Source: Ramlibacter sp.
Lineage (GTDB): Bacteria > Pseudomonadota > Gammaproteobacteria > Burkholderiales > Burkholderiaceae_C
Reading direction: 5' to 3'
Length of the DNA stretch: 43,895 bases
Assembly (NCBI RefSeq): GCF_029866045.1
Contig: NZ_JARXAB010000110.1
Location: forward strand, 1 to 43,895
Shown here: piece after piece, positions 34,219 through 43,685 of the stretch
Position numbering within the stretch: the first letter of the stretch is position 1
Layout of the letters: the number at the start of each line of letters is the position of its first letter
Program-made: the position numbers and the translations under genes
Notes under the pieces: generated by a model
Told to the model about the DNA's origin: nothing
Databases searched by the model: none
Seen by the model: only the letters and a program-made list of their open reading frames with translations

Positions 34219-35412
34219 TCAGCCGTTGGTGCCGGGAACGGCGCTACTGGTGCGCGTCGGCAGCGCGCCCGTAGGCCTCAGACTGCCGGCGTTGTGCTCG
34301 ACCCAGCGACGGACGCGCTCTGCATCGCCAAGACGGCTGAGCTTACCCGCGGAGTCGAGAAAAACAATGATCACCTTGCGACCCGCGATACGGGCCTGCA
34401 TCACGAGGCACTGGCCTGCCTCGGAGATGTAGCCGGTCTTTTGCAAGCCGATGTCCCAATCGGGATTTTTCACCAGGCGATTGGTGTTGTTGTACTGGAG
34501 GACGCGTTTGCCGACAGCCACCTGGGCGCCGTGAGAGGTGGAGTACTCACGGAGCATCGGATCGATCGCAGCCGCCGCGACCAGAATTGCTAAGTCTTGG
34601 GCCGAGGACTGGTTCCGGCTCGACAGGCCAGTGGGTTCGACATAGGTCGTGGCCTGCATGCCAAGCTGGCGCGCCTTGGCGTTCATTGCGCTCACAAAGG
34701 CCGAGAGGCCTCCCGGGTAGGTGCGGCCCAGCGCATGGGCAGCCCGGTTTTCACTGGCCATCAAGGCGAGATGCATGGCTTCAGCTCGGGTGAGCGCGGC
34801 ACCGACACGAAGGCGCGAACCGCTTCCCTTCTCGGTATCCACATCATCCTGCGTGATGGTGATCATCTCGTCCATCGGCAACTTGGCTTCGGAAATGATG
34901 GTCCCCGTCATCAGTTTGGTCAGCGAGGCAATGGGCAACACCGCTCGCTGGTTCTTTTGGAGCAAGACCTCCTGGGTGTCCTGGTCGATCACCAGGGCAA
35001 CGCTCGACTTGAGAGCAAGGTCATCCGGGGTAGCGTGCAGGCCAGCGATCTGACCGTAGGACGGTCGGGCAGGCGCAGCAGACATTGCGGACCGGCGCTT
35101 GGCCTTGGGGGAAGCCTTGGAGCCAGCCCTGGCCGTAGCCGATTTGCTCGTGTTAGCCGATTTGCCGGTGTTAGCCGATTTGCCCGATTCTCCCGATTTG
35201 GCCGAGTTGGCGGATTTGGTCGACTTAGGCGCATTGACCCCGGGCTTGCTCTGGCCCGCCTCCGAACTGCCGGCCGCCTGGGCCGCGGGAGCCAAGGCGG
35301 AGGCGGCAAACACCAAGGTCACGGCCGACAGCATCGCACGCCAATGTGTAGCGTAGCCAGCAACGCTGGCGAATGGCAGGGCAACAGCAGAAACGCAGGG
35401 CTTGAGGGGCAT
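34219..35412 (-). CDS. D-alanyl-D-alanine endopeptidase/carboxypeptidase (PBP7-like, S11)
   Basis: A 397-residue periplasmic serine peptidase acting on peptidoglycan cross-links. The start at ATG 35412 gives a long N terminus with a Sec signal ending near ASALAPAAQA. ATG 35457 and TTG 35466 are in-frame alternatives, and the promoter seen at 35487-35515 is compatible with all of them. After the signal comes a Ser/Lys/Ala-rich linker with five 6-residue repeats (such as TGKSAN, TSKSAT). The catalytic domain has SLTKLMTG (SxxK), ASENRAAHALG (SxN) and LQKTGYISEAG (KTG). The domain size and lack of a long C-terminal domain resemble PBP7/PbpG. The linker probably gives reach across the periplasm. 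Confidence 0.9.
   Translation of the reverse strand: MPLKPCVSAVALPFASVAGYATHWRAMLSAVTLVFAASALAPAAQAAGSSEAGQSKPGVNAPKSTKSANSAKSGESGKSANTGKSANTSKSATARAGSKASPKAKRRSAMSAAPARPSYGQIAGLHATPDDLALKSSVALVIDQDTQEVLLQKNQRAVLPIASLTKLMTGTIISEAKLPMDEMITITQDDVDTEKGSGSRLRVGAALTRAEAMHLALMASENRAAHALGRTYPGGLSAFVSAMNAKARQLGMQATTYVEPTGLSSRNQSSAQDLAILVAAAAIDPMLREYSTSHGAQVAVGKRVLQYNNTNRLVKNPDWDIGLQKTGYISEAGQCLVMQARIAGRKVIIVFLDSAGKLSRLGDAERVRRWVEHNAGSLRPTGALPTRTSSAVPGTNG
35135..35224. repeat. Five 18-nt tandem repeats inside the D,D-peptidase gene
   Basis: Five adjacent 18-nt units: GTAGCCGATTTGCTCGTG, TTAGCCGATTTGCCGGTG, TTAGCCGATTTGCCCGAT, TCTCCCGATTTGGCCGAG and TTGGCGGATTTGGTCGAC. They encode, on the minus strand, five 6-residue units with a central Lys-Ser. 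As a multiple of three, copy-number changes keep the frame, so linker length could vary between strains. Confidence 0.85.
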
Positions 35413-35486
35413 TCTCGATTCCGGCAGAAAGGCTCCGCGGCGTCTCAACGGGTCCATATCGTGCAAATTTCCACGATCAAGACCCG

Positions 35487-35515
35487 ATTAAAACCGCAAA
35501 CCTTCACAAATTCAA
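35487..35515 (-). promoter_or_regulatory. Promoter of the D,D-peptidase gene
   Basis: On the minus strand TTGAAT (35510-35515; 4 of 6) and TTTAAT (35487-35492; 5 of 6) are separated by exactly 17 nt. Transcription would start near 35480. The -35 lies within a longer inverted repeat (35508-35551). Confidence 0.65.
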
Positions 35516-35551
35516 TGAGTTAGAAACGATTCCTAAGACTCATCTGAAATT
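35508..35551. promoter_or_regulatory. AT-rich imperfect inverted repeat between leuA and the D,D-peptidase gene
   Basis: About 44 nt with nested dyad symmetry. The inner part TTAGAAA-CGA-TTCCTAA is nearly perfect, and the outer parts are AATGAGT and ACTCATCT with flanking AAATT/AAATT. It covers the -35 of the promoter on the minus strand and lies just after the leuA stop, so it could be an operator, a leuA transcript end, or both. There is no T run typical of an intrinsic terminator. Confidence 0.45.
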
Positions 35552-35564
35552 ATAGGTTGCCTCA

Positions 35565-37103
35565 TCAGCCCTGAGCCGCCACCCGCTCAGCTTTACTCTG
35601 TAACTTATTGAGCGCACTCAGGTAAGCCTTGGCGGACGCAACCACAATGTCGGGGTCGGAACCCACGCCATTGACCACTCGGCCAGCGTTCTGCAGACGG
35701 ACGGTCACCTCGCCCTGGCTCTCGGTCGACCCGCTGATCGCGTTGACCGAATAAAGCACCATCTCGGCGCCACTCTTGACATGACTCTCGATGGCCTTGA
35801 GCGAGGCGTCGACCGGGCCGTTGCCATCGGACTGCCCATGCACCTCCTGACCGGCCACGGTGAAAACCACCCGGGCCTGGGGGCGCTCGCCGGTCTCACT
35901 ATGTTGGGCCAGCGAGACGAATCCATACGTCTCGGCGCTACTGCCTGAAGCCTCACCGCTGACCAAAGCCAGAATGTCCTCGTCGAAGATTTCGCTCTTT
36001 CGGTCAGCGAGGTCCTTGAATCGAGTGAAGGCGGCGTTGATCTCGGCCTCACTCTGCAATTCCACGCCAAGCTCCAGCAGGCGCTGCTTGAAGGCATTGC
36101 GACCGGAGAGCTTGCCCAGAACGATCTTGTTGGCACTCCAGCCCACATCCTCAGCACGCATGATTTCATACGTGTCGCGGGCCTTGAGCACGCCGTCCTG
36201 GTGAATGCCCGAGGCATGCGCAAAGGCATTAGCGCCCACCACCGCCTTGTTTGGCTGGATCACGAAGCCGGTGGTCTGACTAACCATGCGGCTGGCTGCG
36301 ACGATGTGTTGGGTGTCGATTCCCACGTCGAGGCCGAAGAAGTCACGGCGCGTCTTGAGCGACATCACCACTTCTTCGAACGAGCAGTTGCCGGCGCGCT
36401 CGCCCAGACCGTTGATCGCGCACTCAATCTGGCGGGCACCACCGATCTTCACACCGGCCAGGGAGTTGGCCACCGCCATGCCCAGGTCGTTATGGCAGTG
36501 GACCGACCAGATCGCCTTGTCGGAGTTGGGGATTCGCTCACGCAGGCTGCGAATGAACTCGCCGTACTGCTCGGGCACCGCGTAGCCCACCGTGTCAGGC
36601 ACGTTGATGGTGGTGGCGCCTTCGCGAATGACCGCCTCGAACACCCGGCAAAGAAAGTCAATCTCGCTGCGCGAGCCGTCCTCGGCGGAGAACTCGATGT
36701 CAGCGCACAGGTTGCGGGCAAAGCGCACCGACTGCACTGCCTGCTCGAAGACCTGGTCGGGCGTCATCCGCAGCTTCTTTTCCATGTGCAGCGGAGAGGT
36801 GGCAATGAAAGTGTGGATGCGGGCGCGATTGGCACCTTTGAGCGCCTCGGCCGAGCGGGCGATGTCACGGTCATTGGCCCGGGCCAGCGAGCAAACGGTG
36901 GAGTCCTTGATCGCATTGGCGATCGCCTGAACCGCCTCAAAGTCGCCGTTTGAGCTGGCGGCAAAACCCGCCTCGATCACATCCACCTTCAGGCGCTCGA
37001 GCTGGCGCGCGATACGCAGCTTTTCGTCGCGGGTCATCGACGCGCCGGGCGATTGCTCACCGTCACGCAAGGTGGTGTCGAAAATGATGATCTTGTCGGA
37101 CAT
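35565..37103 (-). CDS. leuA: 2-isopropylmalate synthase
   Basis: A 512-residue enzyme for the first committed step of leucine synthesis, condensing 2-oxoisovalerate with acetyl-CoA. The N terminus has the signature [16 protein letters not shown]; the barrel shows [31 protein letters not shown] and [13 protein letters not shown]. The C-terminal regulatory LeuA dimer domain (about 390-505, with [17 protein letters not shown]) allows leucine feedback. ATG 37103 has AGGAAA 8 nt upstream. A leucine-rich leader peptide and a terminator lie in the 180 nt upstream, so expression is probably controlled by attenuation. It follows pssA on the same strand. Confidence 0.97.
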   Translation of the reverse strand: MSDKIIIFDTTLRDGEQSPGASMTRDEKLRIARQLERLKVDVIEAGFAASSNGDFEAVQAIANAIKDSTVCSLARANDRDIARSAEALKGANRARIHTFIATSPLHMEKKLRMTPDQVFEQAVQSVRFARNLCADIEFSAEDGSRSEIDFLCRVFEAVIREGATTINVPDTVGYAVPEQYGEFIRSLRERIPNSDKAIWSVHCHNDLGMAVANSLAGVKIGGARQIECAINGLGERAGNCSFEEVVMSLKTRRDFFGLDVGIDTQHIVAASRMVSQTTGFVIQPNKAVVGANAFAHASGIHQDGVLKARDTYEIMRAEDVGWSANKIVLGKLSGRNAFKQRLLELGVELQSEAEINAAFTRFKDLADRKSEIFDEDILALVSGEASGSSAETYGFVSLAQHSETGERPQARVVFTVAGQEVHGQSDGNGPVDASLKAIESHVKSGAEMVLYSVNAISGSTESQGEVTVRLQNAGRVVNGVGSDPDIVVASAKAYLSALNKLQSKAERVAAQG

Positions 37104-37152
37104 GTTGCGGTTTCCTAGGTTTCCGAGGTCAGGTCCCAGCAGTTCCCCAAGT

Positions 37153-37185
37153 AAAACGGCCCGCTGCTGGTGGCATACGGGCCGT
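37153..37185 (-). terminator. Attenuator terminator in the leuA leader
   Basis: On the minus strand ACGGCCCG (37178-37185) pairs with CGGGCCGT (37156-37163) around a 14-nt loop, followed by TTTT. It stands 21 nt after the stop of a leucine-rich leader peptide and 50 nt before leuA. The GCCCGT part of its 5' arm can instead pair with ACGGGC (37217-37222) inside the leader peptide gene, giving a possible antiterminator. Confidence 0.75.
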
Positions 37186-37205
37186 GAGAGGTTGTCGCGC
37201 GCGCG

Positions 37206-37259
37206 CTACCTACTCCGCCCGTGGGGGGATAGCAGTAGGGGCAGCACGAGGCGCGACAT
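37206..37259 (-). CDS. leuL: leuA leader peptide (attenuator peptide)
   Basis: An 18-codon minus-strand reading frame reading MSRLVLPLLLSPHGRSR then TAG. Five of the first ten residues are leucine (codons CTC, CTG, CTA, CTG, CTA), with a valine among them; CTA is rare in this GC-rich DNA. A terminator hairpin lies just after it, and the leucine biosynthesis gene leuA follows. This is the layout of a transcription attenuator: with plenty of charged tRNA-Leu, the ribosome reaches the stop and the terminator forms; when leucine is scarce, stalling favours the alternative pairing. The ribosome site is weak (CGGGCG just upstream). The name leuL is by analogy with enteric bacteria. It is too short for usual gene callers. 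Confidence 0.75.
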   Translation of the reverse strand: MSRLVLPLLLSPHGRSR

Positions 37260-37285
37260 CGCCCGAAATGTATCACAGGCGCTGA

Positions 37286-38104
37286 TCACTTATGCAAGCC
37301 CTGCTCGTCGGGTTCATCGGTCGAGGTACTGATCACGCTGGTGGGCTGCCCTTTGGCTTTGCGCCAGCCGTAAACAAAGTAGCCTGAAAGACCGTAGACA
37401 ACGAAGAGCGAAAACAGCACGATGGGCGGATCGATATTGATGACCGCAATGCCCAGAGCGATCAGCACGATGACAGCGAAAGGCACGCTGCGCTTCATCG
37501 AGATGTCCTTGAAGCTGTAGAACGGCACATTGGTGACCATGGTCAGACCAGCAAAGAGCGCCACACCAAAGGTGACCCAGGCCACGCCTGCAGGCTCCAC
37601 CGACTGTTCATTCATCAGCCAGATGAAGCCGGTGAGCAGGGCCGCGGCAGCTGGCGATGGCAACCCCTGAAAGTACCGCTTGTCCACCACGGCAGTGTTC
37701 ACGTTGAATCGGGCCAGCCGCAGGGCGGCACAGGCGCAATACACAAAAGCGGCGATCCAGCCCCAGCGACCCAAGCCTCTGAGCGTCCACTCGTAAGCCA
37801 CGAGGGCGGGCGCAGCGCCAAAGGAGACCATGTCGGAGAGGGAGTCCATCTGCTCACCGAAGGCACTCTGGGTGTTGGTCATCCGGGCCACACGGCCGTC
37901 CAGGCTGTCGAGCACCATGGCGGAAAAGACGCCCGCAGCGGCGAGGTCGAAGCGGCCGTTCATGGCCATGACCACCGCGTAGAAGCCGCCAAAGAGCGCC
38001 GCCAGGGTGAACAAATTGGGAAGGACGTAGATTCCCTTGGGGCGCCTGGGGGTCACCGCCACCTCGGTGTCGGCGGACGGCTGGCTATCGTTTCCATCGT
38101 GCAT
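37286..38104 (-). CDS. pssA: CDP-diacylglycerol--serine O-phosphatidyltransferase
   Basis: A 272-residue inner-membrane CDP-alcohol phosphatidyltransferase making phosphatidylserine, the precursor of phosphatidylethanolamine. The family signature DSLDGRVARMTNTQSAFGEQMDSLSD (given here in overlapping parts: DGRVAR, then SAFG, then DSLSD) matches DGX2ARX8GX3DX3D. Several hydrophobic helices surround it (LPNLFTLAALFGGFYAVVMA, VTFGVALFAGLTMVTNVPF, VPFAVIVLIALGIAVINI). It lies downstream of a strong terminator that follows ilvC, so it needs read-through or a promoter of its own within about 22 nt or inside ilvC. The link with ilv and leu genes is typical of beta-proteobacteria. Confidence 0.95.
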   Translation of the reverse strand: MHDGNDSQPSADTEVAVTPRRPKGIYVLPNLFTLAALFGGFYAVVMAMNGRFDLAAAGVFSAMVLDSLDGRVARMTNTQSAFGEQMDSLSDMVSFGAAPALVAYEWTLRGLGRWGWIAAFVYCACAALRLARFNVNTAVVDKRYFQGLPSPAAAALLTGFIWLMNEQSVEPAGVAWVTFGVALFAGLTMVTNVPFYSFKDISMKRSVPFAVIVLIALGIAVINIDPPIVLFSLFVVYGLSGYFVYGWRKAKGQPTSVISTSTDEPDEQGLHK

Positions 38105-38126
38105 GGCGGCAGTGTAACCAAGGAAG

Positions 38127-38152
38127 AAAAAAAGGCCACCCGAAGGTGGCCT
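38127..38152 (-). terminator. Intrinsic terminator after ilvC
   Basis: On the minus strand AGGCCACC-TTCG-GGTGGCCT forms a perfect 8-bp stem with a stable UUCG loop, followed by seven T. It stands 21 nt after the ilvC stop and just ahead of pssA, so it should end most ilvBNC transcripts. Confidence 0.92.
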
Positions 38153-38173
38153 GGGCGGTACGAGCGAAACCGC

Positions 38174-39729
<1,556 letters not shown>

Positions 39730-39829
39730 TTTTTTCGACTCCTCTTTTTGCCGCCCTCCCCCGCGCACGGTAATGCGCAGGCTTGGCGGTCAATAGATTC
39801 GTTCAGAGTTTGGAAAAGGGTGAATGGGC

Positions 39830-41602
39830 TCAGAGATCTTCAGACCCCAGCAGCATCTCGGTGATGCCCTTGCCGGCCTGGACCATCGGGAACACGTTTT
39901 CTGTGGGGTCCGTGCGGAAGTCCATGAACACGGTGCGGTCCTTGAGCTTGCGCGCCTCGCGCAGGGCGGGCTCCACATCGCGAGGATGTTCGATCAGCAT
40001 GCCCACGTGCCCATAGGCCTCGGCCAGCTTCACGAAATTGGGTAGCGCGTCCATGTAGCTGTGGCTGTAGCGTCCCTCGTAGTCGAGCTCTTGCCACTGA
40101 CGCACCATACCGAGGTAGCGGTTGTTCAGCGCCAGCACCTTGATCGGCGTGTTGTACTGCAGGCAGGTCGACAACTCCTGGATGCACATCTGGACAGAGC
40201 CCTCGCCGGTGACGCAGTAAACCTCGGACTCGGGCTTGGCCAGCTTGATGCCCATGGCGTAGGGGATGCCCACGCCCATGGTGCCCAGACCGCCCGAGTT
40301 GATCCAGCGGCGTGGCTCGTCGAACTTGTAGTACTGAGCGGCCCACATCTGGTGCTGACCGACATCGGACGTGATGTAGGTGTCGACGCCGCGGGTCAGG
40401 GCCGAGAGAGTCTCAATCACATACTGAGGTTTGATGACATCCTGGTTACCGCGGTCGTAGCGCAAGCAGTCCCGCTTGCGCCAACCCTCAATGGTTTCCC
40501 ACCAGCCGGCCAGGGCCGCGGCGTCGGGCTTAACGCCGGACTCCTTGATCATGGCGATGAGCTCAGAGAGGACTTCTTTCACATCGCCCACGATGGGAAT
40601 ATCGACCTTGACCCGCTTGGAAATGCTGGAGGGGTCGACGTCAATGTGAACGATCTTGCGCTCGTTCTGGGCGAAATGCTTGGGATTGCCAATCACACGG
40701 TCGTCGAACCGGGCACCGACAGCCAGCAGCACATCGCAGTTCTGCATCGCGTTATTGGCTTCCAGCGTGCCGTGCATGCCGAGCATGCCCAGAAACCGGG
40801 GGTCGCTGCCCTTGATCGCGCCCAACCCCATCAGCGTGTTGGTGCAGGGGAAGCCCAGCATGTCTGCCAGCTCACGCAACTCCGCGGTGGCATCGCCGAG
40901 GATGACCCCGCCGCCTGTGTAGATGTAAGGGCGCTTGGCCGTCATGAGCAGTTGCAGGGCCTTGCGGATCTGCCCGCTGTGTCCCTTGCGCACCGGGTTG
41001 TAGGAGCGCATCTCGACGGATTCGGGGTAACCGGTCCAGGCCGTCTTGTTGAAAGAGACATCTTTCGGAATGTCTACCACCACCGGGCCGGGGCGACCGG
41101 AGCGCGCGATGTGGAAGGCCTTGCGCATGACGTCGGCCATCTGCCGAACGTCCTTGACCAGAAAGTTGTGCTTGACGATGGGGCGGGTTATGCCCACGGT
41201 GTCGCACTCCTGAAAAGCATCCAGGCCAATCGCTGCAGTGGGCACCTGGCCGGTGATGATCACCATCGGGATGCTGTCCATGTAGGCGGTCGCGATCCCG
41301 GTGACGGCGTTCGTGACGCCCGGGCCCGACGTCACCAGCGCGCAGCCGACGTCACCGGTGGCGCGGGCATAGCCATCGGCCGCATGCACAGCGGCCTGCT
41401 CATGGCGCACCAGCACATGCTGCATGGTGTCCTGTTTGTAGAGGGCATCGTAAATGTGCAGTACGGCACCGCCGGGGTAACCCCAAATGAACTTCACGCC
41501 CTCGGCCTGAAGACATTTGACGAGGATTTCCGCGCCGCGCAGATCTTGAGAGGCGGCATTAGCCGCAGCTGCCGAGGTGAGCTCGGCTTTAGTGATTTCC
41601 AT
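39830..41602 (-). CDS. ilvB: Acetolactate synthase catalytic subunit
   Basis: A 590-residue TPP-dependent enzyme that joins two pyruvates, or pyruvate and 2-oxobutyrate, at the entry to valine, leucine and isoleucine synthesis. ATG 41602 with GAAAGG upstream is chosen over TTG 41608. The PYR domain has GVKFIWGYPGGAVLHIYDAL with RHEQAAVHAADGYARATG, carrying the TPP-activating Glu. The FAD-binding central domain is about 195-340. The PP domain has YVTGEGSVQMCIQELSTCLQ and ALNNRYLGMVRQWQ, a GDGS-type motif here read as GEGS. An extended -10 promoter lies 150 nt upstream. It could equally be called ilvI. Confidence 0.97.
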   Translation of the reverse strand: MEITKAELTSAAAANAASQDLRGAEILVKCLQAEGVKFIWGYPGGAVLHIYDALYKQDTMQHVLVRHEQAAVHAADGYARATGDVGCALVTSGPGVTNAVTGIATAYMDSIPMVIITGQVPTAAIGLDAFQECDTVGITRPIVKHNFLVKDVRQMADVMRKAFHIARSGRPGPVVVDIPKDVSFNKTAWTGYPESVEMRSYNPVRKGHSGQIRKALQLLMTAKRPYIYTGGGVILGDATAELRELADMLGFPCTNTLMGLGAIKGSDPRFLGMLGMHGTLEANNAMQNCDVLLAVGARFDDRVIGNPKHFAQNERKIVHIDVDPSSISKRVKVDIPIVGDVKEVLSELIAMIKESGVKPDAAALAGWWETIEGWRKRDCLRYDRGNQDVIKPQYVIETLSALTRGVDTYITSDVGQHQMWAAQYYKFDEPRRWINSGGLGTMGVGIPYAMGIKLAKPESEVYCVTGEGSVQMCIQELSTCLQYNTPIKVLALNNRYLGMVRQWQELDYEGRYSHSYMDALPNFVKLAEAYGHVGMLIEHPRDVEPALREARKLKDRTVFMDFRTDPTENVFPMVQAGKGITEMLLGSEDL

Positions 41603-41753
41603 GATCAACCTTTCGATTTTTCTCTGACGAAAAATGTGGGGTGCTCCTTGCCAACCCTTGTGGGGCCGCGTCGGAACTTAGAGCACCTGGCCATGGGCAG
41701 CATGGATGCGCCGCCGGACCAGGACTCGTTTGCCTTTTGACTTGCAACCCAAG

Positions 41754-41762
41754 ATTATCGCA
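41754..41762 (-). promoter_or_regulatory. Extended -10 promoter element of ilvBNC
   Basis: TGCGATAAT on the minus strand combines an extended TG motif with GATAAT (5 of 6). GGCACA 17 nt upstream is a weak -35. A start near 41747 gives a leader of about 145 nt, in which GGTGCTC (41681-41687) and GAGCACC (41640-41646) can pair ahead of a TTTTT run. Confidence 0.55.
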
Positions 41763-41819
41763 TCGCAGCACAGGCTTGTGCCAGCTCGTGAAGTGGCGAT
41801 GCCATAATCCCCCCGTTTC

Positions 41820-42491
41820 GTGCCGGGATCGCTTCTGCGTAACCGGTCGGGGGCCCCCAGCGCCCCTGCGCCGCTGAAAGCGTGCGAAGACCTGTTTTAC
41901 CGACTACATCGCGCCCCCCCTTTGGCCACCGAACGCGAACTGTCCGACTTCTTGCGGAGCGTAGAAAAGCGCGCTTTCAAAAGATCTGCCTACCACGTCC
42001 GTGACGAAGAGGCGGCGCTGGACATCGTTCAGGACAGCATGATGAAGCTCGCCGAACACTACGGCGACAAGCCGGTCGCGGAGCTACCCATGCTCTTCCA
42101 GCGCATCCTTTCCAACTGCACATTGGACTGGTTCAGGCGCCAAAAGACCCGCAATGCGCTGTTCTCCAGCATGGGCGAGTTCGAGTCCGACCTTTCTGAG
42201 GGGTCGGACTTCGATTTGCTGGAAACCTTTTTGCCAGGGGATCTTTCTAATAGAGTCGAGAGCGCAGAGGATGAGGTGAGACGGGCCCAGACCTTGCGCG
42301 AGATAGAGGTCGAGATCCTCCAACTCCCCCCTCGTCAACGGGAAGCCTTCATGATGCGTTACTGGGAGGAGATGGATGTGGCTGAAACGGCCGCAGCCAT
42401 GGGCTGCTCCGAAGGCAGTGTCAAAACACACTGTTCTCGGGCGGTTCAGGCCCTCAGCAAAGCACTGAAGGCAAAGGGATTAGAACTATGA
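41820..42491 (+). CDS. ECF-type sigma-70 family RNA polymerase sigma factor
   Basis: A 223-residue protein if the GTG at 41820 is used. By similarity to beta-proteobacterial homologues I recall, the real start may be the TTG at 41922 (giving ATERELSDFLRSVEKRAF), 189 residues. Region 2 is AFKRSAYHVRDEEAALDIVQDSMMKLAE with LFQRILSNCTLDWFRRQK; region 4 is LPPRQREAFMMRYWEEMDVAETAAAMGCSEGSVKTHCSRAV. An acidic linker (SDLSEGSDFDLLE) joins them. The next gene overlaps by 4 nt and encodes a membrane protein that could be its anti-sigma partner. A CATAAT at 41802-41807 may be its -10. Confidence 0.9.
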   Translation: MPGSLLRNRSGAPSAPAPLKACEDLFYRLHRAPPLATERELSDFLRSVEKRAFKRSAYHVRDEEAALDIVQDSMMKLAEHYGDKPVAELPMLFQRILSNCTLDWFRRQKTRNALFSSMGEFESDLSEGSDFDLLETFLPGDLSNRVESAEDEVRRAQTLREIEVEILQLPPRQREAFMMRYWEEMDVAETAAAMGCSEGSVKTHCSRAVQALSKALKAKGLEL

Positions 42492-42937
42492 GCTACATCA
42501 ATACCTTCCGCGGTACGGCGGGCGTAGGTTCTGGTGAGGCCGGCCAGGCCCAGGACCGGTTCGGTCGCCGGATCGCCATCCGCCTTGAGCAGGGCAGCCA
42601 GGAGCTGCCGCACGACATCAGCGAGCGCTTGCGCGCTGCGCGGGTGCGTGCAATCAGTCAACGCAAGCGCGAAGCGGGGGTGGCTATGGCCCTGCCCCAG
42701 CTCGCTGCCGCCGGTATCGGCCAGCAATTCGGTCAAGGGCCTGGCCTCTGGAGCCGACTCGCCTCGGGCCTGCCGGTCTTGGTGCTGGCCGCTGGCCTGG
42801 TGTGCATTCAGGCCCTGGAGGCCGACCGCCGCGCCAACGAAGTGGCCGAGGTCGACGCTGCGCTACTCGCCGACGACCTGCCGCCTGAGGCCTATGCCGA
42901 TGCGGGATTCGTGCAGTTCCTCAAGTCCGACCGCTGA
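42488..42937 (+). CDS. DUF3619 family membrane protein
   Basis: A 149-residue protein starting at an ATG that overlaps the sigma factor stop by 4 nt. The N-terminal 85 residues are cytosolic and basic (RLRAARVRAISQRKREAG). One transmembrane helix follows (LPVLVLAAGLVCIQAL), then a short acidic tail (DAALLADDLPPEAYADAGFVQFL) that would face the periplasm. This layout and the coupling to an ECF sigma gene suggest an anti-sigma-like role, although no zinc anti-sigma motif is seen. DUF3619 has no established function. Confidence 0.88.
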   Translation: MSYINTFRGTAGVGSGEAGQAQDRFGRRIAIRLEQGSQELPHDISERLRAARVRAISQRKREAGVAMALPQLAAAGIGQQFGQGPGLWSRLASGLPVLVLAAGLVCIQALEADRRANEVAEVDAALLADDLPPEAYADAGFVQFLKSDR

Positions 42938-42951
42938 CCGAGGGGAGCCCG

Positions 42952-43671
42952 TTGTTCCTCCAAGCGGCTGTCTCTGCCGATCAAACGCCTCGCTGGCGCC
43001 TGCTGACCCGGTCAGCCGGCGGCTTGGCGCTGCTTGGGCTGGCGGCGCTATTTGTCTGCCAAGCGGTGAGCGCCCAATCCCAGGCGCAGCAGCAGCCCCA
43101 GCCAAATGCATCTGCTTCGGCATCCGCTTCAGCCAGGGCGCCAGCCAGCCGCGCGGCCCGCGCACCTGCCAAACCAGTATGGTCCGAGCTCAGTGAGTCC
43201 CAGAAGAAGGCCTTGGCGCCGCTGGCAGGCCAATGGGAAACCCTCTCTGAGCCCCACAAACGCAAATGGGTGGCACTGGCCGCCAACTTCCCCAAGCTGC
43301 CCCCGGCCGAGCAGGCAAAGATGCACGGCCGAATGGCAGAGTGGATTGCACTCAGCCCAAGCCAGCGCACCGAGGCCAGGCTTAATTTCGGCGAAACCCA
43401 GCAGTTCTCTGGCGACGAGAAAAAAGCCAAGTGGGAGGCCTATCAGGCCCTCCCGCCTGAAGAAAAGCGCAAGCTAGCAGCCAGCGCGGTGGCCAAGCCG
43501 CCGTCGACCGCAGCGGCGATTCGGCCTGTCCCCTCCGAGAAGCTGGCCAGCGTCCCTCGAAGCGTCGGGTCAGAGGCCAAGCCCGCACGCATCGTGATGG
43601 CAGCACCGCCAGAGGCTGGCGCCGCCTCTGCCCCCGTGCTAGCGCCGGCTCCAGCCGGCAACAGCCGTTGA
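42952..43671 (+). CDS. DUF3106 domain protein, exported
   Basis: A 239-residue exported protein. It starts at a TTG with GAGGGGAG upstream, and has a Sec signal helix (LALLGLAALFVCQAVSAQ, about 27-44). A Gln/Pro/Ala/Ser-rich linker follows, then the DUF3106 domain (about 72-175) with repeated Trp-containing helices: WSELSESQKKALAPL, WETLSEPHKRKWVALA, MAEWIALSPSQRTEARLNF and KWEAYQALPPEEKRKL. The C-terminal tail is Pro/Ala-rich. The repeated helices resemble a periplasmic stress sensor such as CpxP-like proteins, but this is only a resemblance. The gene belongs to the sigma-DUF3619 unit. Confidence 0.88.
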   Translation: MFLQAAVSADQTPRWRLLTRSAGGLALLGLAALFVCQAVSAQSQAQQQPQPNASASASASARAPASRAARAPAKPVWSELSESQKKALAPLAGQWETLSEPHKRKWVALAANFPKLPPAEQAKMHGRMAEWIALSPSQRTEARLNFGETQQFSGDEKKAKWEAYQALPPEEKRKLAASAVAKPPSTAAAIRPVPSEKLASVPRSVGSEAKPARIVMAAPPEAGAASAPVLAPAPAGNSR

Positions 43672-43685
43672 GCCCTGTGGCGTCC

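Noticed and set aside
35135-35224. CRISPR-like repeat array
   Set aside because: The units are contiguous, without spacers, and lie in a coding frame; they are a protein-coding tandem repeat.
41640-41687. Hairpin (GGTGCTC/GAGCACC) with TTTTT in the ilvB leader as a second attenuator
   Set aside because: The stem is only 7 bp with a 34-nt loop, and no leader peptide rich in Ile, Leu or Val precedes it. The only frame through it has few such codons, so it is left as a minor note.
40061-41740. A 559-codon + strand frame opposite ilvB
   Set aside because: It is the mirror of the ilvB codon pattern, with repeated Val-Gly-His runs and no domain. ilvB is certain.
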